DNA of 64,000 bases, taken from the NCBI GenBank assembly GCA_030533445.1, contig CM060062.1, forward strand, positions 372,001-436,000. Reading direction: 5' to 3'. The notes under the pieces were generated by a model, which was not told the origin of the DNA, did no database searches, and saw nothing but the letters and a program-made list of their open reading frames with translations. A program made the position numbers and the translations under genes. The DNA comes from Cyprinodon diabolis. Taxonomy: Eukaryota > Chordata > Actinopteri > Cyprinodontiformes > Cyprinodontidae. Below are positions 51,001 to 63,000 of the stretch, in pieces. Within the stretch, counting starts at the first letter, position 1. Each line of letters starts with the position of its first letter.

Positions 51001-54000
51001 TGAGAGCGACCCATTCTTTCACAAATGTTTGTAAAAACAGTCTGCATGCCTAGGTGCTTGAATTTATACACCTGTGGCCATGGAAGTGATTGGAACACCT
51101 GATTCCAATAATTTGGATGGGTGAGCAAATACTTTTGGCAATATAGTGTATTTCTGAAATGTTTCATAGAAACTCTCTAAAAACAGGTTTTTCTATGTGC
51201 TGCAGTGAAAATGTTGAGGGCGACTCACTCTGAATGCTGGGGCTGTACGGGTCCTCGATCTTGATGGCCGGGTCCAGCACTCTGTAGATGACCTGAGTCA
51301 GGAAAACACAGATTATGGCCCAAACTGACTGATCCACTCAGAGCCCAGACAGGCTGCTTAAGCCCCAATCTCACTTCAACGCTCAGGTTTAGAGGACTGC
51401 ACTCAGATTCTAATCTGGCATAGCCCTCATTCCAAAGTTTAATCACCCAAATAGTAGAGAAATGGAAATATAAAACCACTGAGGAAGAGTTTAAAAACAT
51501 CAACATGGTGAAAGAAAGGAAAGTCAGATGATGGTCCTGGAACCATGCGGCTTGGTGCCACAAACACCTCCAGGTTTAACTGTCAATCAGTTACCAACTT
51601 TGTTTCTCTGATGGTTCAGTTTCTTTACAGAAAGCTGTGGGGGAACAGAACCTGTTGGTACAGACCACCTGAGATGGTCCAGCCTGGTCTTTGGTCTGAT
51701 GCAGGAGAACCAGGTGGACATCCAGGAAGCTGACCGCTGAGCCAGCAGAACGTTGGAGAACCAAACCTCAACAACACGGTTTCATTTCAGTCAGAACCAT
51801 CAGAACAGAGACGTCTCTGTATGGAGCTCAGTCCTCGATTGTATAGCAGTTTGATTACCCACAATGCAGCTCAGGACCTCACAGGAAGCTGTTTGGTTGG
51901 AGCCTTCAGTCATCATCTGGACCAGAACTGGGTCCAGGTCACCCATAAACAGGCCGTTCTGAGATGTTGTGGAGGTGATCTGGGTTGTTTTGGTCTGTAG
52001 TCTAGTGGTGCAGAGTAAAGGTGACTGAGGTAGGAAAGGAACCCGGTCCGGTTCCAAAGGAACCCGGTCCGGTTCCAAATGGACACCAGCTGGTTGGATC
52101 TATGCGTCCTTGGGAGGGCAAGCCTTTCCCTCTGGTTCAACAACTGCTTTCCTCAGTTTGGGTTTTCTAATAAAACCTGTTTCATCCATAACCTAAAGCT
52201 CTAACTGTCAACATGATCTAACTGATAGTCTTAGGTGTCATGAGTTCTGCTGGGGGCCCATAGATTGGATTGCAGGAGGGGGGGTCAGTAGGATAGGATG
52301 GAGATCTAATGGGACTAAATGATGTTTGCTAAAAGCTGTATGATAAGGAAAAGCATCCATCTTCAGAGATTTCATTAGATGAAGTTTCCTAGACGCTGCG
52401 GCTGCTCTACCTGATGTAGCTGCTGATGTTATCATGGCATTAAATGTCTGTTGTTAGAGGTTATCAGTCCCATAGAATCGCTTCCTTCCAGTAGACTGTT
52501 ATCACCCGATGAACCCTAATCCTAACCCTCAGCTCATTCCTTTTTTACCCGCAGAATTAATGAATACATTGATGTGCAACCTGAACATAATTTTAATCGT
52601 TTTTTATCTACTGTAAAAAAAAAAATGTAAAAGTTGATCGGCATGTGGCTCATATCGAACAACCACTCATATCCTGTCAACAGAGCTGTTTATAAACTTC
52701 ACATTGAATCCGTGCATGGGCGACAAAAAACGGATGTGTCCCCTCGCCCCCCCCCCAAAAAAATTACGTCCATTCACCCAAAAAAAAAGCTTTAAAACAA
52801 AAGAAGGCCAGCTGCAAATAAAGTATAAAGTAGTAAAATAGAAAAGGAAAGTTAAGGTTTTACGTAAGAAATCTACTTGAAATTAGATCACATCCAAAAA
52901 CGGTGCGACTCTATTGGAAGCTAAAAAAGATGGAGAGCTTCACCTTCCATCATTCATCACAGCTCCACTCGTAACTACGGAAGCTGAGAGCGGTGCTACT
53001 CCACTCTTTTTTTCCACAATGACATAACTATCTTGTTATGATGAGAAAACAGTGATTGATTTCTTCAGATAACGAGCTGATAAACCCGGTGAGTAATGAA
53101 TGAGGCTGGATTCCCAGTCCATCCATGCCTGCCCCTAGTTTTGCAGTCATGGTGCAACGTGTGCACAAATAATCAGTTTTTTAGTTTCCTTTTTCTTTTC
53201 ACTCATTGTCAGGTTGTGGTGGATGATTGGATTGCATGGAATACAGTAGAAACTAATCTGTTTCTTTAATGAAAATCTTTAATCTGGACTCATTTTGGGG
53301 GTTAATGCATCTAATACCTGTTACAGGCGTAACCCCTGAGGTGTTCACGCCCGGCGCTAAGGCGCCAAAGGCGTAGGTCTAACGCCCAGCGCTAAGGCGC
53401 CAGAGGCATAGGTTTAACGCGCCCGGTGCTAAGGCGCCAAAGGCGTAGGTCTAACGCCCAGCGCTAAGGCGCCAGAGGCATAGGGTTAACGCGCCCGGTG
53501 CTAAGGCGCCAGAGGCATAGGTCTAACGCCCAGCGCTAAGGCGCCAGAGGCATAGGTTTAACGCGCCCGGCGCTAAGGCGCCAGAGGCATAGGTCTAACG
53601 CCCAGCGCTAAGGCGCCAGAGGCATAGGTTTAACGCGCCCGGCGCTAAGGCGCCAAAGGCGTAGGTCTAACGCCCAGCGCTAAGGCGCCAGAGGCATAGG
53701 TTTAACGTGCCCGGCGCTAAGGCGCCAGAGGCATAGGTCTAACGCCCAGCGCTAAAGCGCCAGAGGCATAGGTTTAACGTGCCCGGCGCTAAGGCGCCAG
53801 AGGCATAGGTCTAACGCCCAGCGCTAAAGCGCCAGAGGCATAGGTTTAACGTGCCCGGCGCTAAGGCGCCAGAGGCATAGGTCTAACGCCCAGCGCTAAA
53901 GCGCCAGAGGCATAGGTTTAACGCGCCCGGCGCTAAGGCGCCAAAGGCGTAGGTCTAACGCCCAGCGCTAAGGCGCCAGAGGCATAGGTTTAACGCGCCC

Positions 54001-57000
54001 GGCGCTAAGGCGCCAGAGGCATAGGTCTAAGGCGCCAGAGGCATAGGTCTAACGCGCCCGGCGCTAAGGCGCCAGAGGTATAGGTCTAACGCCCGGCGCT
54101 AAGGCGCCAGAGGCATAGGTCTGACGTAGGGCTGTGCGATAATTCAATAACGATATATATCGATCGATAGACGTGTGGCGCAATAGAAAAAAATACGCTC
54201 GATAAAAGTTCGATAAAGAAACGCAGTTTTCCTTCCTTCTCATTGTAGCCTAGCATGTAGGTTTATGCTAGTCACTACTTCCTCCTAACCAATCGCAATC
54301 GCGGACCCAGGCATGGCGTCACAAAGCGCCGCCCTCTCAAACCACAAAACAGAGCACATGAAGATGTCGCAGCAAGGAGAAGCGGAGGAAACTGTTCCAA
54401 AGAAGGGTTTTTGTAGTTCGCCAGTTTGGCAGTATTTCGGTCATGGCAAGTCGGACAAAAAACAAACCACAGTCATCTGTAAAATATGTCGGGAACCAGT
54501 GAAAACCAAGTCTGATAACACAACCAACTTTTTTTTTTAATCATCTCAGCCGCTCACACCCGCTGGAGTACGAGCTGTGTAGGCCCCGCCGCGACTCTCC
54601 TCCGAGGAATCTTCGGGAATTTCGGGAAAATATATATATAAAGTTCTGGGCAGTTTCCCACGTAGTTCTAACAATTGAGAAAAATGCTGAGGGGCCAGAA
54701 ACTTCAAAGTAATAACTCAGGTTAAAGCAGGAAACTAAGCTGAACCAGGTTTATTTGTTATATTTATTTTGGTCACTTTTCTGGTCACCTTAGTTTATTC
54801 TTTGTCAGTATTTAATAACATAACTCAGGTCTTTTAAGTTATTTTTCTTTAAAACAATTCTGTTATGGTTAAAAAAGTTGTTTAAATAAATATTTAATTG
54901 GAAGTATGTGTTTGTGTTCTTTATTAAAATTACATCATTTAGCAATATCATAAAAAGTCCAGGCACAGCTGCACATAAAATATGGTTTCAAATCTTTTCA
55001 ATAATTATCGATATCGATCAATATGCATTTTTTTTTATCGATAAGCTTTTTTTCTATATCGCCCAGCCCTAGTCTAACGCGCCCGGCGCTAAGGCGCCAG
55101 AGGCATAGGTCTAACGCCCGGCGCTAAGGCGCCAGAGGCATAGGTCTAACGCGCCCCACGCTAAGGCGCCAGAGGCATAGGTCTAACGCCCGGCGCTAAG
55201 GCGCCAGAGGAATAGGTCTAACGCCCGGCGCTAAGGCGCCAGAGGCATAGGTCTAACGCCCGGCGCTAAGGCGCCAGAGGCGTAGGTCTAACGCCCGGCG
55301 CTAAGGCACTAGAGGCATAGGTCTAACGCGCCCGGCGCTAAGGCACTAGAGGCATAGGTCTAACGCGCCCGGCGCTAAGGCGCCAAAGGCGTAGGTCTAA
55401 CGCCCGGCGCTAAGGCACCAGAGGCATAGGTCTAACGCGCCCGGCGCTAAGGCGCCAGAGGCATAGGTCTAACGCCCGGCGCTAAGGCGCCAGAGGCATA
55501 GGTCTAACGCGCCCGGCGCTAAGGCGCCAGAGGCATAGGTCTAACGCCCGGCGCTAAGGCGCCAGAGGCATAGGTCTAACGCGCCCGGCGCTAAGGCGCC
55601 AGAGGCATAGGTCTAACGCCCGGCGCTAAGGCGCCAGAGGCATAGGTCTAACGCCCGGCGCTAAGGCGCCAGAGGCATAGGTCTAACGCGCCCCACGCTA
55701 AGGCGCCAGAGGCATAGGTCTAACGCCCGGCGCTAAGGCGCCAGAGGAATAGGTCTAACGCCCGGCGCTAAGGCGCCAGAGGCATAGGTCTAACGCCCGG
55801 CGCTAAGGCACTAGAGGCATAGGTCTAACGCGCCCGGCGCTAAGGCGCCAAAGGCGTAGGTCTAACGCCCGGCGCTAAGGCACCAGAGGCATAGGTCTAA
55901 CGCCCGGCGCTAAGGCGCCAGAGGCATAGGTCTAACGCCCGGCGCTAAGGCACCAGAGGTATAGGTCTAATGCCCGGCGCTAAGGCACCAGAGGCATAGG
56001 TCTAACACCCGGCGCTAAGGCGCCAGAGGCATAGGTCTAACGCCCGGCGCTAAGGCGCCAAAAGGCATAGGTCTAACGCCCGGCGCTAAGGCGCCAGAGG
56101 CATAGGTCTAACGCCCGGCGCTAAGGCGCCAGAGGCATAGGTCTAACGCGCCCGGCGCTAAGGCGCCAGAGGCATAGGTCTAACGCCCGGCGCTAAGGCG
56201 CCAGAGGCATAGGTCTAACGCGCCCGGCGCTAAGGCGCCAGAGGCATAGGTCTAACGCCCGGCGCTAAGGCGCCAGAGGCATAGGTCTAACGCCCGGCGC
56301 TAAGGCACCAGAGGCATAGGTCTAACACCCGGCGCTAAGGCGCCAGAGGCATAGGTCTAACGCCCGGCGCTAAGGCGCCAAAAGGCATAGGTCTAACGCC
56401 CGGCGCTAAGGCGCCAGAGGCATAGGTCTAACGCGCCCGGCGCTAAGGCGCCAGAGGCATAGGTCTAACGCCCGGCGCTAAGGCGCCAGAGGCATAGGTC
56501 TAACGCGCCCGGCGCTAAGGCGCCAGAGGCATAGGTCTAACGCCCGGCGCTAAGGCGCCAAAAGGCATAGGTCTAACGCCCGGCGCTAAGGCGCCAGAGG
56601 CATAGGTCTACCGCCCGGCGCTAAGGCACTAGAGGCGTAGGTCTAACGCCCGGCGCTGAAGTGAAGATGATGCGATTGTTCACCTGTAGCAGACAGAGGT
56701 GTCTGTCGTCTCTCTCACTGCTTTATCGATATGTAAGGAAGCGATAGTCTGAAGCTGCTGTTTTTTCCTCTTCCAGGTTGACGGATGCAGGCGGAGGTCT
56801 GTCAGACCAGCATACCTACAGTCAATACGCAGCGCAAAACCTCAGATTTGTGTTTATTGTCTTAGTTTTGTACGAAAAATAAACCTTAAACTACCTCAAC
56901 GGGCATGTATCCCTTTAGCCATGTAAAAAAAAAATAAAAATTTAAGGTCAGGTCGCCATACGCTTCAAAAAGATAAAAAAGTATGTCAATAAATCCTTTT

Positions 57001-60000
57001 TTTGTAATTTAAAGTATATTTTTTGTACAAAACTAAAGGTATAATTGACTGTGGGTATGCTGTTCTGACAGAACACCAGCAGCCTCCATCCGATGACTTT
57101 AAACAGCCAATAGGTTCATATCCACTGTGTCCCACAATTATTATCATTCTAACTTGAAACTAATATAATTATAGAATTAATCATAATAATATAAGCTAAC
57201 TAATTATAGAACTAATAATAGAATGAGCTAACAGAGGGCTCGATCTGATCCAATAGCTCAGGTTGGTTCAGTTTGTTAAAGCAGTGATAAGTTGTCTGCC
57301 TGCTATAAATCAGGAATCACTGAGAAACTTAATGCTCCTCATTACGTCTTCATCAATGCGTAGCAAAGCTAACTGCTAACCTGGTTGCTATGGACAACAG
57401 GCTGGACCAATGATCATATGGAATAGAGCATTTATCTGTAGATAGAGAGAGGATCTCTGTTTGCTTTTCTAAGATTAACACATGGGTCACCATGCGTGGC
57501 CTTGGTTACCAATGGTTACCAACGGTTACCAACGGATACCAACGGTTACCAGCGGATGCCACAGAGCCTCACCTCGCCCTCTGTCGATGGCTCAATGTCA
57601 GAATAGCGCGACTCACAGATGACATCATTGATGTTACGCAGTGGACCCGTGGACACTCCAGGAAAGGACGCCGCGCAGTCATGAGCAAAGTAGCGGTAGA
57701 TCTGCCAGGTTCGACCAAAATCTGCTGATCGCTCAATCAGCATGGCGGCAGGGCGAAAAGTCTGCAAGCAGAAATCATGAAAACCTTTAATCAGCTCATT
57801 TTCAAACTGACCAACTCATTCAGGAAACCTCAGAAAGTATCTTACCTTAAATGTCATGATCAGATGAGTGAAATGAAACTCCGCCTCCAGATCTAGTTCA
57901 ATGAAAACATCTGGCTTTCCTGGGGGGGGGGATGTTAGGAGGACAAGTTAACCAAAAGCTGACCCAGTTCGTCCTTAGGGGGTCATTTAGAGGTCATCTG
58001 GTGCTGACAGATGTGTTCCGACTCAGAACCAAGGTGAGAGAGAGCAGCATGTCTATAAAAATAACATCTGAACCTTTGCTGTTAAAAACAGAACTGATTA
58101 AAAAAGATTTAAAGGAAAAGTCGCTGATATTCAGAAAATCAAACTTCTGAAAGTTCTTTAAATCTGAAATGATTCCATCCTGTTCAATAAATGATCAGTG
58201 TTTTTAATTCAGAGTCATTTTCATGTGAATGTGCTTTACTGGAGGCATCCATGTTTGTCAAAGAACACTACTGCCACCTACTGGTTAGTGACATTGTCAC
58301 GGTGCGGTATCGGCTGTTGATCAAGTCCCAGTGCTGTATCTGGTGTTTGTCACAACGCGCTATTATCCAAGTCATCTTGAAAACATTCTTCTTCCAAATG
58401 TTGGCTACATATTACGGGTTTTTTCTCTGGCCAGAAGTTCGATGGCAAATCCTCCCTCTTCAAGTTGGCGATCCAACGACCAACCCGTCCGTGGAGGATC
58501 AGGAATCAGAAAGGTGGAATAACTCTTTTTTTCACTTTTACCCGATGTATTCCAGCATCCAGCCGCCATGCACGTGGGCATTGTCAGTTTCACTATAGCT
58601 CTGGTGAATTTCAATGGTGAAGTCCTCTGGAAATCTTCAATAATTGTTGTTGATTGCAGATGTGTCTAGTAGTTCCCATTGATTTAGCTTGTAAAGCGGG
58701 GAGAATGGCGCTAGGCTTACCGCACCGTGACGTCACTGCTGGAAGATGGCAGGAGGGAGGGGCTACTATATTTGGGCAAACATGGCCGCTCACAGACTCG
58801 GTGATCGTGAAGAAAATTATTATTTTGATTTACTGATTAAGGCTAAATTCATTAAATCACCATTAACTGACCGGACTTTTCCTTTAACAAACTATAGCAT
58901 AGATAACGTAGATAAAGGCAGTGTTGCTTATTTGCTTAGATTACTTTAACTGATACAAGTTTTCATTTGAGGCTTTTCATGAAGATTTTGAAGAGTTTGT
59001 TTGTTCTTAAAGGTAACGATGAGATGAGTGTTGCTGGTCATGGTTCTCATTTAATTGGACCATGGATTCCCATTCATGTTGCAACAAAACCAGGAATAGA
59101 AGCAGAAAAAACCGAAGGGGCTGAAAGGGGCACAGGAAGTCCGACCTATTTATACTCCTGCTTTTCCATGACAGCTGTGGCATTTCCATGTTGCACAAAG
59201 TGGCCTTATCTGATCCAAAACACAGCGGCTTCATTGTGACGTTACTGTGGAAATCAAGAGAAAAGGGCTTAAAACAGGATCTGCCAGCGGTTCTGCTACT
59301 GCCAGCTGAACTTTTCTTCCACGTTTTTTCTTCTGTTTGCCGTCTTCTGTCTAGGCAGCCATCCTTCCTGTGACCAAAACATTCTGGTATTTAAGACACA
59401 TCCCTCGTTCAAATGCAGATGCTGAAATCAGGGTATTTTCCTTATATTCTTTCTAATTATGCGCGGTGACGTAAATGTGGATTTTTCTGTCCTAGTATTG
59501 TTGAGACCCTAGATTTATATCAGCTGTGCTGCTGCCATCAACACCTTTGTTTCTAGATGTTGGAGCTTGGCCTGTTTTCCAGTGTAGTCCTGTTTCTCTG
59601 ACTGTGACTAACTGGATGTGCTCTCTTCATCCTCTGACATGGAAGCTGGCTCGGAGCTCGTCTGCCTGGCTGTGTGTTTCCTGGACGGGGGGGAGCGCCT
59701 GTGGAGCTGGTTGACGGTTGCCTTTGGTATCTATGATCTGGGAGCTGGCAGGGAGTCAGACGCAGCTCTGCTGATGCAGAGCACCATGATCACTCCTCTG
59801 AAACAGTTTATTAACGCCTAAATTAAAATGTAGAAAACTGCCGGCAGAATATGTTCGATTTTGTTATTCTGGTGCCTGCAGTCTGGATTAAGTATGAGAA
59901 AAATGCCTTCTAGCCGCCGCAACAGTAGCGAAAAACTGAAAATTGGCGACTGGGCCAGATGCTGAGGTTAAACGGGATCCCAGTGACAGCGCAGCGCCGG

Positions 60001-63000
60001 TATGTGGGGGTCTGAGCGGCTCCCACAGAGAAATAATCTTTGAAGGCAGGATGGTAATCTGGATGAACTGACTGCACAGACCATGTTTTCAGGAGGACTT
60101 TCTCACTTCAACATAGATTCTAACTACTTTCTACCCGCTGATCACAGCTAATATAGAAAAGCTGCTCTCTGGCATTGAACACAGGAGCAGCAGAAGCATC
60201 TGGACTCACTTTACTGCGCAGCTGGAGCAGCAAAGATACTTCAGCCGCGCATCAGAACTAAACTGGTACAAGCATCAAAAGTGAAGCAGCATGCACGTTT
60301 TAGCTTCTTCTGCGTTTCGTCTGAATGTAGCATTAGCTCTTCAAACATCTCGCAATTTTGTGGGAGACCTAGATCGTCGTCCAACAGCCATTTTCAGTGT
60401 CATTTATTTTTAGTTTATATATCACAATTTAGGCAAAATATAAAAAAAAAAAATCCAGAGGACATGACCTGGGCGTCCTCAATGTTAGTTACGGCCCTGG
60501 ATGTAAGTGAACAGACAAAAGTTTGGGTTTATCGTTGGGATAAGCTTCTGTCCTCCTTCCCTCCCTGTGATGAGACGCCCCAGCTGGTCCTGCTCTGTCA
60601 TTAGGCTGATGTGAAGCTGGAGGCTTTAAACCACATTTCCTACAGCTGCTGGTTGCTTTTCATATGTGCTCGCAAAAGAAGAAAGTTCTAATCTATTCTC
60701 AGAACCGAACACTTTTTATTTAACATTTCCCAGAATGACGGTAGACCGGCCGATATCACTTCCTGTAGTTTACAGTGTTGTTCAGTCAGACCAGCTTACC
60801 TATAGTCCATAAGCATGAGCAAGACGTCCCATTTCTGTTTATCCCTTTAGTTTTGTAGGCAAAATTGACTTTAAACTAACTATCCCTTTATTCATGTACA
60901 AAAAAAACTACGGTCAGATCGCCATACGCTTCAAAAACACCAAAAAGTAAGTAGATAAATAGTTTTCTGTACATGACTAAAGGGATACACGCCCATTGAG
61001 GTAGTTTAGACTTTATGTTTCGTACAAAACTAAAGGGATAAATGGGTATTGATTATGGGTATGCCGGTCTGACGGGGTATGCCGGTCTGACGGGGTATGC
61101 TGTTCTGACGGAATATGCTGGTCTGACGGGGTATGCAGGTCTGACAGGGTATGCTGGTCTGACGGAATATGCTGGTCTGACGGGGTATGCAGGTCTGACA
61201 GGGTATGCTGGTCTGACGGAATATGCTGGTCTGACGGGGTATGCCGGTCTGACGGGGTATGCCGGTCTGACGGGGTATGCTGTTCTGACGGAATATGCTG
61301 ATCTGACGGGGTATGCAGGTCTGACAGGGTATGCTGGTCTGACGGAATATGCTGGTCTGACGGGGTATGCCGGTCTGACGGGATATGCTGGTCTGACGGA
61401 ATATGCTGGTCTGACTGTGGGTATGCTGGTCTGACGGGGTATGCCGGTCTGACGGGGTATGCTGGTCTGACGGGGTATGCTGGTCTGACTGTGGGTATGC
61501 TGGTCTGACGGGGTATGCTGGTCTGATGGGGTATGCTGGTCTGACGGAATATGCTGTTCTGACTGTGGGTATGCTGGTCTGACGGGGTATGCTGGTCTGA
61601 CGGAATATGCTGTTCTGACTGTGGGTATGCTGGTCTGACGGGGTATGCTGGTCTGACGGAATATGCTGGTCTGACGGAATATGCTGGTCTGATGGGGTAT
61701 GCTGGTCTGACTGTGGGTATGCTGGTCTGATGGGGTATGCCGGTCTGACGGGGTATGCCGGTCTGACGGGGTATGCTGGTCTGACGGAATATGCTGGTCT
61801 GACGGGGTATGCCGGTCTGACGGGGTATGCTGGTCTGACGGAATATGCTGGTCTGACGGGGTATGCTGGTCTGACTGTGGGTATGCTGGTCTGACGGGGT
61901 ATGCTGGTCTGATGGGGTATGCTGGTCTGACGGAATATGCTGGTCTGACTGTGGGTATGCCGGTCTGACGGGGTATGCCGGTCTGACGGAATATGCTGGT
62001 CTGACGGGGTATGCAGGTCTGACGGGGTATGCCGGTCTGACGGAATATGCTGGTCTGATGGGGTATGCCGGTCTGACGGGGTATGCTGGTCTGACGGGGT
62101 ATGCCGGTCTGACGGGGTATGCTGGTCTGACTGTGGGTATGCTGGTCTGATGGGGTATGCTGGTCTGACGGGGTATGCTGGTCTGACGGGGTATGCTGGT
62201 CTGACTGTGGGTATGCTGGTCTGATGGGGTATGCTGGTCTGACGGAATATGCTGGTCTGACGGGGTATGCTGGTCTGACTGTGGGTATGCTGGTCTGATG
62301 GGGTATGCTGGTCTGATGGGGTATGCTGGTCTGATGGAATATGCTGGTCTGACGGGGTATGCCGGTCTGACGGGGTATGCTGGTCTGATGGGGTATGCTG
62401 GTCTGACTGTGGGTATGCTGGTCTGATGGGGTATGCTGGTCTGACTGTGGGTATGCCGGTCTGACGGGGTATGCTGGTCTGACAGGGTATGCCGGTCTGA
62501 CGGGGTATGCTGGTCTGATGGGGTATGCTGGTCTGACTGTGGGTATGCTGGTCTGATGGAGTATGCTGGTCTGACGGAATATGCTGGTCTGACGGGGTAT
62601 GCTGGTCTGACTGTGGGTATGCCGGTCTGACGGAATATGCTGGTCTGACGGGGTATGCCGGTCTGACGGGGTATGCTGGTCTGATGGGGTATGCTGGTCT
62701 GACTGTGAGTATGCTGGTCTGATGGGGTATGCCGGTCTGACTGTGGGTATGCCGGTCTGACGGGGTATGCTGATCTGACAGGGTATGCCGGTCTGACAGA
62801 ACACCGTCAGGTAAAGGAGAAGTTAAGCACTGACCGTTCTCAGATTGCCACCAGGACTCTTTGCGGTGTGGCTTGAATGTAGTGATAACGTTTTCTATCC
62901 GGTGATTAATGGTGTTGTAGACTGGGTCATATGGCCGTCTGGAGTCACACTCAAAACATTTCTTCTCATCCTGTGGCAGGATAGAATCACATCAAATAAC

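Noticed and set aside
61053..62804. 583-codon minus-strand ORF with repeated IPRQTS-like units
   Set aside because: It is simply the 18-bp satellite read in a stop-free frame; the unit derives from a MITE terminus and lacks initiation or splice context.
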